Origin: Lonsdalea britannica | GTDB taxonomy: Bacteria > Pseudomonadota > Gammaproteobacteria > Enterobacterales > Enterobacteriaceae | Length of the DNA: 64,000 nucleotides | Direction: 5' to 3' | Assembly: GCF_002111595.1 (NCBI RefSeq) | Contig: NZ_LUTN01000008.1 | Location: forward strand, 1-64,000 | In this document: one piece after another, positions 8,725-18,610 of the stretch | How the letters are laid out: each line of letters starts with the position of its first letter | Numbering within the stretch: position 1 is the first letter of the stretch | Translations under genes and position numbers: made by a program | The notes under the pieces: generated by a model | The model's database searches: none | What the model saw: the letters and a program-made list of their open reading frames with translations, nothing else | Told to the model about the DNA's origin: nothing

Positions 8725-9173
8725 ATGAAAAAAATTACGTTGGCAATGGTAATGACGGTATTTACCGCAAGTAGCCTGCTCTCATCCGTCTCTTTTGCAG
8801 CAGGTCCGGATCATCAGGACGGGAAGCAATGGCAGCAGGGGCCGGGAAGCCAACAGCATGGCGGACGCGATGATCATGCTGGCGGTCAGCCTAACCGTGG
8901 CGGCCACGGCGAACCGGGTCGGCAGCAGGCTCACGTACAACGTGGCGGCGACCGTGACCACTTCGTTTCCAATGGTCACGATTTCAGAAGGGGCAAACCG
9001 GCTCCGAGTCGTTACCGCGGCAACGACTATCGTGTCAACGACTGGCGTGCTCGCGGTTTGAGACAGCCGCCGTCAGGCCAGCATTGGGCCTATATCGATG
9101 GCAACTACGTGCTGATTGCAGCCGCTACAGGCGTAATTACCTCGATTATTCTCAACAGCGCCTGCAGCATTAA
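8725..9173 (+). CDS. rcnB: RcnB-family periplasmic protein (C-terminal frame probably disturbed)
   Basis: A secreted protein with a signal peptide (to about residue 25, SVSFAAG), a Gly/His/Gln-rich middle part and a C-terminal RcnB domain (YRVNDWRARGL, then PPSGQHWAYIDGNYVLIA). In E. coli RcnB tunes nickel/cobalt efflux together with RcnA; no rcnA is seen nearby. As written, the frame runs to 9309 straight through a terminator hairpin and adds about 45 unlike residues. Adding one C near 9160 would give the ending NSALQH and a stop at 9171-9173, just before that hairpin. The coordinates use this inferred end (149 residues). Confidence 0.8.
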
Positions 9174-9180
9174 TGCTGAC

Positions 9181-9207
9181 GCGTGCCGGAGAGCATCTCC
9201 GGCACGC
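9181..9207 (+). terminator. terminator hairpin after rcnB
   Basis: A perfect 12-bp stem, GCGTGCCGGAGA and TCTCCGGCACGC, closed by a 3-base loop. The following CTTACCC is a weak T-tract. Its position eight bases after the inferred rcnB stop supports both calls. Confidence 0.65.
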
Positions 9208-9265
9208 CTTACCCCGCCTGGTTTCTTCCCGCGTATCGTGAATCTAACTCACTCGGTGCTGATGC

Positions 9266-9607
9266 TCAGTCGAACCAATCGGCGAGTTTATCGCGTGCCT
9301 GCTGTTTGACCTCATCGTTGATATACAGGCTGACGGTGCCTAGCGCGCCGGCTAAAACACCCAGATCGTCGGTAAATCCCACCACCGGCAGCGCATCCGG
9401 AATGGCGTCTACAGGCAGCACGAAATACGCCAAAGCAGCGTAGATGGTGGTTTTGGCCCAAACGGGCGTATCAGGCCGTTGCGCTGCGAAGTAGAGCCAT
9501 AGCGCTTTCTCAATGACCTCGCTCCCGGCTTTTTTGGCGTAGCCGACGATCTTGGTCCAAAAGCGCGTTTCGTTAAAGTCGCCTGCCTGAGTGAACTTGT
9601 TTTCCAT
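9266..9607 (-). CDS. YkvA/DUF1232 family small membrane protein
   Basis: A 113-residue protein with the DUF1232 core: a hydrophobic segment leading into YFVLPVDAIPDALPVVGFTDD, followed by a second apolar stretch (LGVLAGALGTVSLYI). The family is widespread and of unknown function, probably membrane-associated. It stands alone, convergent with the rcnB-like gene and about 200 bases downstream of fis. Confidence 0.85.
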   Translation of the reverse strand: MENKFTQAGDFNETRFWTKIVGYAKKAGSEVIEKALWLYFAAQRPDTPVWAKTTIYAALAYFVLPVDAIPDALPVVGFTDDLGVLAGALGTVSLYINDEVKQQARDKLADWFD

Positions 9608-9749
9608 CGGTATGTCGCTCCCGGTCAGTTGGTTGCCTTGTTCATAGCATGTTGTGGCATCTCATCTTCAACCTGTCGGTCAACGTTTAGCGCCACGCAG
9701 ATGACGTCATTATGGCAAAGCGCAGGGCAGTCCGGCGGAAAACAGACAC

Positions 9750-9783
9750 AAAAAAGGCGTTGATGATCGCTCATCAACGCCTT
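9750..9783 (-). terminator. fis terminator
   Basis: AAGGCGTTGATGA (9754-9766) and TCATCAACGCCTT (9771-9783) form a perfect 13-bp stem with a 4-base loop, followed on the minus strand by a T-tract. It lies 25 bases past the fis stop and is a textbook intrinsic terminator. Confidence 0.95.
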
Positions 9784-9807
9784 GTGAAACACGGATGCTG
9801 AACGTAA

Positions 9808-10104
9808 TCAGTTCATGCCGTATTTTTTCAGTTTCTTACGCAAAGTGCCGCGGTTGATACCCATCATCAGTGCTGCACGGGTCTGGTTACCGCGAGTGTA
9901 TTGCATCACCATGTCCAACAGTGGTTGCTCAACTTCAGCTAGTACCAGCTCATACAAGTCATTCACATCCTGACCGTTCAGTTGAGCAAAATAGTTCTTC
10001 AGTGCCTGTTTAACCGAGTCGCGCAGGGGTTTTTGGGTTACCTGAGCCTGAGAGTTTACGGTGGAAACGGTCAGTACGTCAGAATTCACGCGTTGTTCGA
10101 ACAT
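9808..10104 (-). CDS. fis: DNA-binding protein Fis
   Basis: A nucleoid-associated dimeric DNA-bending protein, 98 residues as in E. coli. The C-terminal helix-turn-helix ([20 protein letters not shown]) is intact and the N-terminal beta-hairpin region is present. Fis activates rRNA promoters and shapes supercoiling during rapid growth. It lies 23 bases after dusB and is expected to be expressed from the dusB promoter. Confidence 0.98.
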   Translation of the reverse strand: MFEQRVNSDVLTVSTVNSQAQVTQKPLRDSVKQALKNYFAQLNGQDVNDLYELVLAEVEQPLLDMVMQYTRGNQTRAALMMGINRGTLRKKLKKYGMN

Positions 10105-10127
10105 AGTTCTGTCAGCTCTTTTTCTGT

Positions 10128-11091
10128 TTACGCAAGATTTTCAAAATATGCCTCCAACGCCTCCAGCTGTTCGCTGGCATCCTCAATGGCGTTGAATGTG
10201 CGCCTAAACTGGTCGTCCGGGGCATGTTCCTGGAGATACCAGGAAACGTGCTTACGAGCGATACGGAATCCCTTGCCTTGACCATAAAAGTCATGCAATT
10301 CCCGTATGTGCCCGATCAGCAAGCGCTTAACCTCTGCCAGTGGCAAGGGTGGCAGCAGCTCCCCTGTGTCCAGATAATGCTGGATTTCCCGAAAGATCCA
10401 GGGTCTTCCCTGAGCGGCCCGTCCTATCATCAGGCATCGGCCCCGGTGTAATCAAGAACCGCTCTGGCTTTATGCGGGTCAGTAATGTCGCCATTCGCAA
10501 TGATGGGAATGCCGACGGCCTGCTTAACTGTCCGAATGCTGTCGTACTCGGCTTCGCCATTGAACAAGCACGTACGTGTTCGTCCATGGATGGTGAGAGC
10601 TGGATACCACAATCTTCAGCCAATCTGGCAATTTGTACACAGTTGCGGTGCTCTGGAGACCAGCCCGTACGAATTTTCAGTGTCACCGGTACGTCTACCG
10701 CTTCCACTACCGCCGTCAGGATCTGTTTCACCAGATCAGGATGCTGCAGTAATGCAGACCCCGCCATCTTGCGGTTCACTTTCTTGGCTGGACATCCCAT
10801 ATTGATGTCGATGATCTGCGCGCCGAACTCAGCATTGATGCTGGCGGCCGCGGCCATCTCCCCCGGATCGCTGCCGGCAATCTGCACGGCTCTGATACCA
10901 GGTTCATCGCTATGCACCATGCGCAAGCGGGACTTATCCGAACGCCACACTTCCGGATTGGAAGAGAGCATTTCGGACACCGTCATTCCAGCGCCCATCA
11001 TGTGACAGAGTGCTCTGAATGGGCGATCGCTAATACCAGCCATCGGGGCGGCTATCAAACGATTGGGAAGCTGAAATTGTCCAATGTGCAT
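10128..11091 (-). pseudogene. dusB: tRNA-dihydrouridine synthase B, two frameshifts as written
   Basis: DusB reduces uridine to dihydrouridine in tRNA using FMN. The protein is recognisable end to end ([32 protein letters not shown] with the catalytic Cys, [30 protein letters not shown]), but in three frames. The first break lies at about 10600, where CAGGCTCTC has become CAGCTCTC. The second lies at about 10433, where GCCCTGATG has become GCCTGATG. Restoring both bases gives 321 residues, the usual length. Both are single-base losses in G/C runs and may be sequence errors. Start ATG is 11091. Confidence 0.92.
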
Positions 11092-11463
11092 AGACAAAGA
11101 GTGACCATACTGTGTCTGCAAGGGCGCGTATATTACGCATTTTTCACGCGATAGGAAAGGCCAAACTTTGAGCAATTACGCGTAACAGATCAATAAAATG
11201 ATATTTCGTCAAAAGAATATTTCATTTTACCTATACATATCATGTTGTTATGTCATTTCGTTACCGGTGGACCACACTGTCGACAAAGGTCGATTAGAAG
11301 TGAAAAGAACGCGATAGGGCGATGTCAGGGAGCGATTCGTGGGGTAATGAAGGCAATTGGTAGTGAAAAATGCACCATATTCAGCCTAAAGAGGAGCAAT
11401 CTATCGGTCTGACGACGGCAATAGCGTGCTCCTGATTTCTGTCATCGCAGTAGCGGCTGGTTC
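11092..11463. other. dusB upstream region without a gene
   Basis: Apart from the promoter at 11123-11135, this holds AT-rich sequence (about 11185-11260) of the kind bound by Fis/IHF upstream of enteric fis promoters. No coding potential is visible up to the hydrolase stop at 11464. Confidence 0.6.
11123..11135 (-). promoter_or_regulatory. dusB-fis promoter, -10 and GC-rich discriminator
   Basis: On the minus strand the -10 element TAATAT (11135-11130) is followed directly by ACGCGCC (11129-11123), a GC-rich discriminator typical of stringently controlled fis promoters. The predicted start near 11122 lies about 30 bases before the dusB ATG. No good -35 hexamer is seen. Confidence 0.65.
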
Positions 11464-12462
11464 CTATTCTTGGTCGGTTTCGTCTATCGCCGCGTCAATT
11501 TCCCGGCTGATATGTTCGATGTCAGCGGGGGAAAATTCGATGTGCGGCCGCACCCCGGTATCGTGCAGAATTTTTTGGGCAATGAGACGCGTGACCGGCA
11601 GGATGATAGAAAAGTGGTCGCCGCGCGGCACGCTATAGGCATGAAAGGGAACGCCCGCGTTTTGCGCATCCTTCTCCATCTGGGGCAATGAATATTCCCA
11701 GTAATTATCGCTGCCTTCGAAATAGTAAGTTGGCGATTTGAGGTGCGTGATAAAAGTGCGAGGCGAGCGCAGGTAAAACTCTCGCGGGTTTTGGGTGTTG
11801 AAGGAAGGGCCGACGGCGGTGGGGCCGCGACTCAATCTCAATGCTAAATCAGGCACGCCCCCAAGTGAAAACGCTGCGCGGAAACCATGTTGATACTCGT
11901 TTCCCAAAAGCGTCATCGTCCCGCCAGTGCTGTGGCCGACGAGATAGATGCGGTTGGGATCAACGTAAGGAAGTTTAGCCAGATAGTCTCTCGCGGCATG
12001 TAAATCGTCAATCTCGCCGTAAAACATCTCGAACTTGCCGGGATTGTCATTTTCCCCGCGCCAGCTTGGCATCATCGTAACGATGCCGGCCTCTGGGAAT
12101 GCGCGCCCACTTTGATCGTTGTCGGCGTCCTGAGGTTCCCAAAGGAAGCTTCCTATACCGCCATAACCCCCGTGGGCCCACACCACGGCCGGATGCCGCT
12201 TGCCATCTTTGGGGTCGGGCGTCAGATAGGCGACCAGTTCGCCCACGGGCGACGGATAATGTATGGTCTTAAACAGCTCCACTGGCGGCGTCTCAGCCTC
12301 GCCGTCGCGTTCCAGCGTATCTTTGACGAGCTCGGTCTGAAAACCGGCTCGTGCCTGAGAGAGATCGATATCGCTCAATGGATAGTGCGCGCTAACGGCG
12401 AATGTCCCGGCGGCGAAAAGCCCCGCCGCCAGCAGAATGGGTTTCAAGTTGCGATGAATCAC
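11464..12462 (-). CDS. exported alpha/beta hydrolase (prolyl-oligopeptidase/dienelactone hydrolase type)
   Basis: A 332-residue protein with a hydrophobic N-terminus (LLAAGLFAAGTFAVSA), so probably periplasmic or anchored. The alpha/beta-hydrolase core shows an oxyanion-hole motif HGGYG near 97-101, the nucleophile elbow GHSTGG with Ser178, a candidate acid Asp252 (EGSDNYW) and His283 (PRGDHFS). The substrate is unknown. It sits between dusB and prmA, which are close neighbours in E. coli, so it appears to be an insertion in the ancestral order. Confidence 0.8.
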   Translation of the reverse strand: MIHRNLKPILLAAGLFAAGTFAVSAHYPLSDIDLSQARAGFQTELVKDTLERDGEAETPPVELFKTIHYPSPVGELVAYLTPDPKDGKRHPAVVWAHGGYGGIGSFLWEPQDADNDQSGRAFPEAGIVTMMPSWRGENDNPGKFEMFYGEIDDLHAARDYLAKLPYVDPNRIYLVGHSTGGTMTLLGNEYQHGFRAAFSLGGVPDLALRLSRGPTAVGPSFNTQNPREFYLRSPRTFITHLKSPTYYFEGSDNYWEYSLPQMEKDAQNAGVPFHAYSVPRGDHFSIILPVTRLIAQKILHDTGVRPHIEFSPADIEHISREIDAAIDETDQE

Positions 12463-12595
12463 TGCAATATTCCTTTTGTCATCAAATAGCCTGACTAACG
12501 CTGCGTCATGCGGCGTGTGGTTAAACGGTGGGGAGAGAGGGGTGATAAAGAGGCGGAACGCACGGAATGGCGCCCCGCCAAGGATTCAGGCGCGT

Positions 12596-13483
12596 TTAGT
12601 GCGCCTTTCTGATACCAGTGATCCGGCACCACTCCTCTTTTTCCGCCACAGGATCAAGCTCGAACTTCTCCTGATAGGCTTCAGATACATTGGCGGCCTG
12701 TGTCGCCAGCACGCCGGAGAGTCCAAGATGACCACCCGCTTTGGGTAAGTCGCCGATCAGGGGCGCTAATTCTCGCAGAGGACCTGCCAGAATGTTGGCG
12801 ACGACCACGTCGGCGGATAGCGCTTCCGGCTGGTCTTTCGGCAGATACAGTTCCAGACGCTCAGACACGCCGTTGCGCTGGGCATTATCGCGGCTGGCCT
12901 GAATGGCCTGCGGGTCGATATCAATGCCGATAGCGCGGGCGGCGCCCAGCTTCAGCGCGGCGATAGCCAGAATGCCGGAGCCACAGCCGAAGTCGATGAC
13001 GGTTTTACCTTGCAGGTCGAGACCGTCCAGCCACTGCAAGCACAGCGCGGTAGTGGGGTGGGTGCCGGTGCCGAAGGCCAGACCGGGGTCCAACATCACG
13101 TTGACCGCATCCGGATCGGGGATATCGCGCCAGCTGGGGCAAATCCACAACCGTTCGCCGAACTGCATGGGATGGAAGTTATCCATCCATTCACGCTCCC
13201 AGTCTTTATCTTCCAACTGCTCGATTTTGTGTTTGAAACCCGTGCCCAGCAGCGGTTCCTGTTCCAGGATCGCGACGACGACCTTCATGTCGGTCTCGGC
13301 ATCGTACAGGCCGATCACGTCCGTATCGCCCCACAGGCGGGTTTCGCCCGGCAGCGGCTCAAACACTGGCGTATCGTGGGTGTCCTGAAACGTGACAGAT
13401 ACCGCGCCGCTTTCGACCAGCGCGTCTCCCAGGGGTTCGGCATGTGCGCCGGAAGTATTAATTTTGAGTTGAATCCACGGCAT
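12596..13483 (-). CDS. prmA: ribosomal protein L11 methyltransferase
   Basis: PrmA trimethylates ribosomal protein L11 using S-adenosylmethionine. The 295-residue length is standard. The SAM-binding motif [18 protein letters not shown] and the catalytic-region motif [10 protein letters not shown] are present. It lies 9 bases downstream of panF on the same strand, as in E. coli (panF-prmA). The stop codon lies in a small GC hairpin (12588-12606). Confidence 0.97.
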   Translation of the reverse strand: MPWIQLKINTSGAHAEPLGDALVESGAVSVTFQDTHDTPVFEPLPGETRLWGDTDVIGLYDAETDMKVVVAILEQEPLLGTGFKHKIEQLEDKDWEREWMDNFHPMQFGERLWICPSWRDIPDPDAVNVMLDPGLAFGTGTHPTTALCLQWLDGLDLQGKTVIDFGCGSGILAIAALKLGAARAIGIDIDPQAIQASRDNAQRNGVSERLELYLPKDQPEALSADVVVANILAGPLRELAPLIGDLPKAGGHLGLSGVLATQAANVSEAYQEKFELDPVAEKEEWCRITGIRKAH

Positions 13484-13492
13484 AACGGCCTC

Positions 13493-14949
13493 TTACTTAA
13501 CGTCGGATGAAGTAACGGCGGCGGGCGCAGCGTGCCCGAACCGGTTACCAATAATAAATGCCAGCAGGCTTAACGCCAGAGCGGGGACGATCGGATGGAA
13601 TCCGCCCGATTGAATTTTGAAACTGGCCAGCAGGGTATAACAGATCGCGCCCCCTAGCATGGCGCTGAGCGCGCCCGTCGCGTTGGCGCGCTCCCAATAC
13701 AGTCCGAGCACCAGTGGCCACAGGAATACGGCCTCCAGCCCGCCGAACGCCAGCAGATTAAGCCAGATGATCATTTCAGGCGGACGCCAGGAGGCCAGTA
13801 CGACCAACAGTCCCAGCACCAGCGTGGTCAGGCTGGACAGGTGTTTAATGTACCTTTCGTCGGCGGCCCGCTGGGGGCGAACGCTGAGATATAAATCTTT
13901 TACGATGGTTGCAGACGCCTGTAGCAGATGCGCATTGATGTTGGACATAATCGCCGCCATCGGCGCCGCCAGAAAAATACCGGCGGCCAGCGGAGGCAGC
14001 ACGGCGATCATCAGCTCAGGCAAAACCTGGTCGGGGATAGTGAGGTTGGGCAGAATCGCTCTCCCCAGCGCTCCGGCCAGATGCATGCCGAGCATCAGCA
14101 GGGTAATGACGATGGTGCCGATGATGATGCCGCGGTGCAGCGCTTTGCTATCCCGATAGGAGATACAGCGCACCGCCGTGTTCGGCAGACCGATGACGCC
14201 GAAGCACACCAGTAGCCAGAACGAGGTCATGAACGGCCCGGAAAGCACATCGCCGGGACCGTGCGGGGAGACCAGCGCCGGATCGATGTGGCGCAGTTTT
14301 TCCACGGCAACGGGCAGGCCGCCCGCGGTATAAATCACGCCGACCACTAACAGTAACGTGCCTACCAGCATCACGATGCCCTGCATGGCGTCGTTGAGTA
14401 CGCTGGCCCGAAAGCCGCCAAAGGCGGTATACAGCGCGATGGTCACGCCGAAAATCAGCAGTCCGGTGTCGTAGGGAATACCGACCGCCGTTTCGAGCAG
14501 ACGGCTCCGCCGATAAACTGCACGGCCATGGCGCCGATGAACGCGACCAGCAGACTGAGGCTGGCGAACCAAACTAGCAGCCGGCTGCCGTAACGGGCGT
14601 ACAACATGTCGTTGAGCGTGATCGCGTTATAACGTCGCGCCAAAATCGCGAACTTTTTCCCCAGAATACTGAGTGAAAGCAGCATGGTCGGCACTTGAAT
14701 CATCGCCAGCAGCACCCAGCCCAGACCATATTTATACGCGGCGCCGGGACCGCCGATGAAAGAGCTGGCGCTCACATAGGTGCCAATCAAGGTCATGGCC
14801 AGAACGAAGCCGCCCATAGACCGGTTGCCGAGAAAATATTCGCGCAGGAAATTGCCCTGCTGGCGGCGGGTATAGGCGTAAACGGACAGCCCGAACACCA
14901 GCAGCAGGTAGGCGATGAGGGGAATGACGATCTGGCTATGCATCCTCAT
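13493..14949 (-). pseudogene. panF: sodium/pantothenate symporter, one frameshift as written
   Basis: PanF imports pantothenate with sodium (SSS family, about 13 membrane helices). The first part (SSFIGGPGAAYKYGLGW, FAILARRYNAITLNDMLYAR) ends at AVQFIGGA. The rest (LLETAVGIPYDTGLLIFG and beyond) continues in another frame. The break lies at 14503-14504, where GGAGCCCGTCTG has become GGAGCCGTCTG. One added C gives about 485 residues, the normal size. It overlaps the end of yhdT; the start could also be 14943. Confidence 0.9.
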
Positions 14950-15175
14950 CCTCCAGCGAAATATCGCGGAACAGATGGCGGACCATCAGCCAGCAGAGAA
15001 TGATAAAGACCAGCGGCAGCAGCAGGCACGACATCTCGAACCAGTGCGGCAGTCCCGTGATGCCGGCGTCGTTACCCGGCAGATACGCGGCGGCAATCCA
15101 CAGCAGTAGGTAACCCAGCGTCAGGCTCAGCGCCCAGCGCGCTTCCCGGTGTGCCTGAAGAAAACGTTTATCCAT
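14936..15175 (-). CDS. yhdT: YhdT family small membrane protein
   Basis: A 79-residue DUF997 protein with two hydrophobic segments (about 18-33 and 48-66) and an acidic end (DISLEDEDA). The start MDKRFLQAH at 15175 matches the E. coli YhdT start better than the upstream in-frame codon at 15187. It overlaps panF, suggesting coupled expression. Function is unknown, though the panF link hints at a role near pantothenate transport. Confidence 0.9.
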   Translation of the reverse strand: MDKRFLQAHREARWALSLTLGYLLLWIAAAYLPGNDAGITGLPHWFEMSCLLLPLVFIILCWLMVRHLFRDISLEDEDA

Positions 15176-15389
15176 CTTGTTATACAACCCAATCGGTATT
15201 CATCAGTATGGCGTGTGCAAAACAGGGGATTTTACGGGATGTGAGCGCATTGCCTAGCAGGAATTCGCGTCTACGTATGCATGGTGGGGGATAAACAGGC
15301 GCGTTTCTGAGTAGAGGAATAGGGAATACGGAGCAGTAATTAGCTGAATAATCGTTATTTTTCTGTTGGCTCGGTGAACTAAAGAACGA

Positions 15390-15423
15390 GGCCGATCGAC
15401 TGCCTGAAAGCGGTCGATCGGCC
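15390..15423. terminator. hairpin downstream of accC
   Basis: GGCCGATCGAC (15390-15400) and GTCGATCGGCC (15413-15423) are exact inverse complements. The stronger T-run (TTTT) is on the plus side, while the minus side has TCGTTCTTT. It lies 22 bases past the accC stop and probably ends accBC transcription, perhaps in both directions. Confidence 0.7.
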
Positions 15424-15444
15424 TTTTCTCTCGTCTGCGGGGAA

Positions 15445-16788
15445 TTACTGCAGGCCGAGTTTTTTCTCCAGATAGTGGATGTTAGTGCCACCATGCTGGA
15501 AGTTTTCGTCGTTCAGGATCTTCAACTGCAGTTCGATGTTCGTCTTGATGCCGTCGATGATCAGTTCCGCCAGCGCATTACGCATACGGGAGATCGCCAC
15601 GTCGCGGCTTTCGCCATAGGTAATCAGCTTGCCGATCATGGAATCGTAATACGGCGGCACGGTATAGCCCGCGTAGATGTGCGATTCCCAACGAACGCCA
15701 AAGCCGCCCGGCGCGTGGAAACGCGTGATTTTACCCGGGCTAGGCAGGAAGGTGTTTGGATCTTCCGCATTAATACGACACTCGATCGCATGGCCGCGGA
15801 CATGAACTTCTTCCTGTTTGATCGACAGCGGCAGACCGGCGGCGACGCGCAGCTGCTCTTTGATCAGGTCTACGCCAGTGACCATTTCGGTGACCGGATG
15901 TTCTACCTGAATACGGGTGTTCATTTCGATGAAATAGAACTCGCCGTTTTCATACAGGAATTCGAACGTACCGGCACCGCGGTAGTTGATGTCCACGCAG
16001 GCCTTCGCGCAGCGTTCGCCGATGTAACGACGCAGTTCGCTGGTGATGCCCGGCGCTGGCGCTTCTTCCAGCACTTTCTGGTGACGGCGCTGCATAGAGC
16101 AGTCACGTTCAGCCAGATAGATCGCCTGGCCCTGACCGTCCGCCAGTACCTGGATTTCCACGTGGCGTGGGTTTTCCAGGTATTTTTCCATGTAGACCAT
16201 ATCGTTGTTAAACGCGGCCTTGGCTTCCGCCTTGGTCATGGAAATGGACTGTTCCAGCTCTTTATCGCTGCGTACGACGCGCATACCGCGTCCGCCGCCG
16301 CCGCCGGAGGCTTTGATAATCACCGGGTAACCGATGCGTTTAGCAAAGGCGCGGTTCTTTTCCATATCATCGCCCAGAGGACCGTCGGAACCTGGGACGC
16401 AAGGAACCCCCGCTTTTTTCATCGCGCTGATCGCGGACACTTTGTCGCCCATCAGGCGAATGGTGTCGGCGCGCGGGCCGATGAAAATAAAGCCGGAACG
16501 CTCAACCTGTTCGGCGAAGTCGGCGTTTTCGGACAAGAAGCCGTAACCGGGGTGGATAGCCACCGCGCCGGTGATTTCAGCGGCTGAGATCAGCGCGGGA
16601 ATGTTCAGATAACTTTTGGTGGACGGCGCAGGGCCGATACACACGGTTTCGTCAGCCAACAATACGTGTTTCAGGTCACGATCCGCCGTGGAGTGCACGG
16701 CTACGGTTTTGATGCCCAGCTCTTTGCAGGCACGCAAAATACGCAGCGCGATCTCACCACGGTTAGCGATAACAATTTTATCTAGCAT
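15445..16788 (-). CDS. accC: biotin carboxylase subunit of acetyl-CoA carboxylase
   Basis: AccC carboxylates the biotin on AccB with ATP and bicarbonate, the first half-reaction of fatty-acid synthesis. The 447-residue ATP-grasp protein opens [18 protein letters not shown] and has the Gly-rich nucleotide loop [25 protein letters not shown], and the [13 protein letters not shown] motif near 290. It lies 11 bases after accB in the usual accBC operon. Confidence 0.99.
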   Translation of the reverse strand: MLDKIVIANRGEIALRILRACKELGIKTVAVHSTADRDLKHVLLADETVCIGPAPSTKSYLNIPALISAAEITGAVAIHPGYGFLSENADFAEQVERSGFIFIGPRADTIRLMGDKVSAISAMKKAGVPCVPGSDGPLGDDMEKNRAFAKRIGYPVIIKASGGGGGRGMRVVRSDKELEQSISMTKAEAKAAFNNDMVYMEKYLENPRHVEIQVLADGQGQAIYLAERDCSMQRRHQKVLEEAPAPGITSELRRYIGERCAKACVDINYRGAGTFEFLYENGEFYFIEMNTRIQVEHPVTEMVTGVDLIKEQLRVAAGLPLSIKQEEVHVRGHAIECRINAEDPNTFLPSPGKITRFHAPGGFGVRWESHIYAGYTVPPYYDSMIGKLITYGESRDVAISRMRNALAELIIDGIKTNIELQLKILNDENFQHGGTNIHYLEKKLGLQ

Positions 16789-16799
16789 GGTACGCCCCG

Positions 16800-17264
16800 T
16801 TATTCGATGACAACCAGCGGCTCGTCAAATTCAACCGGTTGACCGCTTTCCAACAGAATGGCTTTCACCACGCCTGCTTTATCTGCTTCGATTTGGTTCA
16901 TCATTTTCATGGCTTCGACGATGCACAGCGTATCGCCGACGTTAACCTGCTGGCCGACTTCCACAAAAGCTTTCGCTTCCGGGCTTGGCGTACGGTAGAA
17001 GGTTCCTACCATTGGCGAACGTACGATATGACCGCTGACAGCGGCAGGTGCTGCGGCGACTTCGGCTACCGGCGCTTCGGCCACGGTAGCGGTCAGTGCA
17101 GGCTGAGGCTGCATCGGCGCATAGGCCTGTTGCATCATCGGGTAAGCCGGTGCGGCAGGGGAACGGCTGATACGTACTGACTCTTCACCTTCGGAAATTT
17201 CCAGTTCGGCGATGCCGGATTCTTCAACCAGTTCAATCAGTTTCTTGATTTTACGAATATCCAT
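16800..17264 (-). CDS. accB: biotin carboxyl carrier protein
   Basis: AccB carries the covalently bound biotin of acetyl-CoA carboxylase. Its 154 residues comprise an N-terminal helix region, a flexible Ala/Pro-rich linker (about 45-80) and a C-terminal biotinyl domain with [12 protein letters not shown], in which the first Met-flanked Lys is biotinylated. It is first of accBC and lies 21 bases downstream of aroQ. In E. coli AccB represses its own operon. Confidence 0.99.
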   Translation of the reverse strand: MDIRKIKKLIELVEESGIAELEISEGEESVRISRSPAAPAYPMMQQAYAPMQPQPALTATVAEAPVAEVAAAPAAVSGHIVRSPMVGTFYRTPSPEAKAFVEVGQQVNVGDTLCIVEAMKMMNQIEADKAGVVKAILLESGQPVEFDEPLVVIE

Positions 17265-17285
17265 GAATGGGGTTCCGTACTCTTG

Positions 17286-17738
17286 TTAATTGGAGATTGA
17301 CAGGCGTTTCACCGCCGTCTGTAAAGCGTAGCTATAACCATCTGCCCCCAGGCCACAAATGACCCCGACTGCCACATCGGACAGATAGGAGTGGTGGCGG
17401 AAGGGTTCACGTGCGTGCACGTTGGACAGATGAATTTCGATAAAGGGGATGGCGACCGCCAGCAGCGCATCCCGCAGCGCAACGCTGGTATGGGTGTACG
17501 CCGCTGGGTTGATCAGAATGAAGTCGGTGTTGCCTCTGGCCTGATGAATGCGGTCGATCAGCGTGTGCTCCGCGTTGGACTGCAGATGCGACAGCTGAAC
17601 GTTCAGCGCCAGCGCTTCTTGTTCCAATCCGTTAACGATTTCCGTCAACGTGGTATGGCCATACTTCTCAGGCTCGCGGGTGCCCAGAAGATTCAGGTTC
17701 GGACCGTTCAAAAGCAAAATGTTGAATTTATCGACCAT
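17286..17738 (-). CDS. aroQ: type II 3-dehydroquinate dehydratase
   Basis: AroQ dehydrates 3-dehydroquinate in the shikimate pathway (150 residues, dodecameric family). The motif [19 protein letters not shown] contains the catalytic Tyr, followed by [16 protein letters not shown] and [18 protein letters not shown]. The start MVDKFNILL at 17738 is chosen over an upstream in-frame codon at 17777 because the family starts just before this strand. It lies upstream of accBC on the same strand. Confidence 0.97.
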   Translation of the reverse strand: MVDKFNILLLNGPNLNLLGTREPEKYGHTTLTEIVNGLEQEALALNVQLSHLQSNAEHTLIDRIHQARGNTDFILINPAAYTHTSVALRDALLAVAIPFIEIHLSNVHAREPFRHHSYLSDVAVGVICGLGADGYSYALQTAVKRLSISN

Positions 17739-17966
17739 TATGCTGCTATCTCCCGCGATTCGCTTCGTGCTGCACAAAATAGCGCGAAGCTATTCGTTTG
17801 TCACCTTTCTCGGTGCAAATTGTCCGATGCCTAAAAACAAAGTCGGGCATTATAACCATTTCGTTGCAATTAGCAGCCAAATAGTGGCCTTATCTGCGGA
17901 GATGATCATCGCGGCTCCGGCGGCGCCTGTACCGGCGCTTTTATCACGCCGTGGTGCCACGTGGCT

Positions 17967-18566
17967 TCAGCGCCACCACTGGCGAAATTTTTTATAACGC
18001 ATCAGTAACAAAATGAGGGCCAGAAGAGTATAGAAAATAGGTTGCGGAGACAACGTTTTAACCGACCAAATGTAGTGGATGGGGGCTAGAATAGCGACCA
18101 GATAAAGCGCGTTGTGTAATTTTTGCCAGCGGGATCCCAACTTACGCATCATCGCTTGCGTAGACGTCAGCGCCAGTGCCAGCAGGATGATCCAGCTGAC
18201 GATGCCGAGTGTGAGGTAGGGCCGGGAGAACAGCTCGCTGACCAGCAGCGAAAGATGACTCAGTCCTAATTCCAGCAGCGCATAGCTTGTCAGATGCAGC
18301 GTTGCCCAGGCGAAGCACCACAGGCCGACGGGGCGTCGGCAGCGCATCAGCAGCGGCTGTTTGCCGTAGCGGGCCAGCGGCGCTATCGCCAGTGTGGCCA
18401 AGAGCCATTTCAGCGCGGTTCTGCCGGTAAAATGCTGGATATCCTTCGCCGGATCGGCGCTCAGCCATCCCTGACTTACGGTCAGAAACAGCCACAGTAA
18501 CGGCAAAATTCCCGCCAGATGAATCAGCACTTTGATCCAAAACAGATGTTGGGGTTTCAAACGCAT
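17967..18566 (-). CDS. msrQ: MsrPQ heme-binding membrane subunit MsrQ
   Basis: MsrQ (formerly YedZ) passes electrons from the quinone pool to the periplasmic methionine sulfoxide reductase MsrP. Several membrane helices are visible, with [20 protein letters not shown] and the heme-region His in [38 protein letters not shown] 18566 follows GGAG and starts MRLKPQ, like E. coli MRLTAK; a GTG at 18593 would add nine residues. It follows msrP on the same strand. Confidence 0.93.
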   Translation of the reverse strand: MRLKPQHLFWIKVLIHLAGILPLLWLFLTVSQGWLSADPAKDIQHFTGRTALKWLLATLAIAPLARYGKQPLLMRCRRPVGLWCFAWATLHLTSYALLELGLSHLSLLVSELFSRPYLTLGIVSWIILLALALTSTQAMMRKLGSRWQKLHNALYLVAILAPIHYIWSVKTLSPQPIFYTLLALILLLMRYKKFRQWWR

Positions 18567-18610
18567 TCGACGCTGACTCCACGTGTTGGGCACGATCGTG
18601 CTCGTATCAT

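Noticed and set aside
15475-16587. Long antisense open frame opposite accC (370 codons)
   Set aside because: It mirrors the codon periodicity of the well-supported accC gene and has no homology I recognise.
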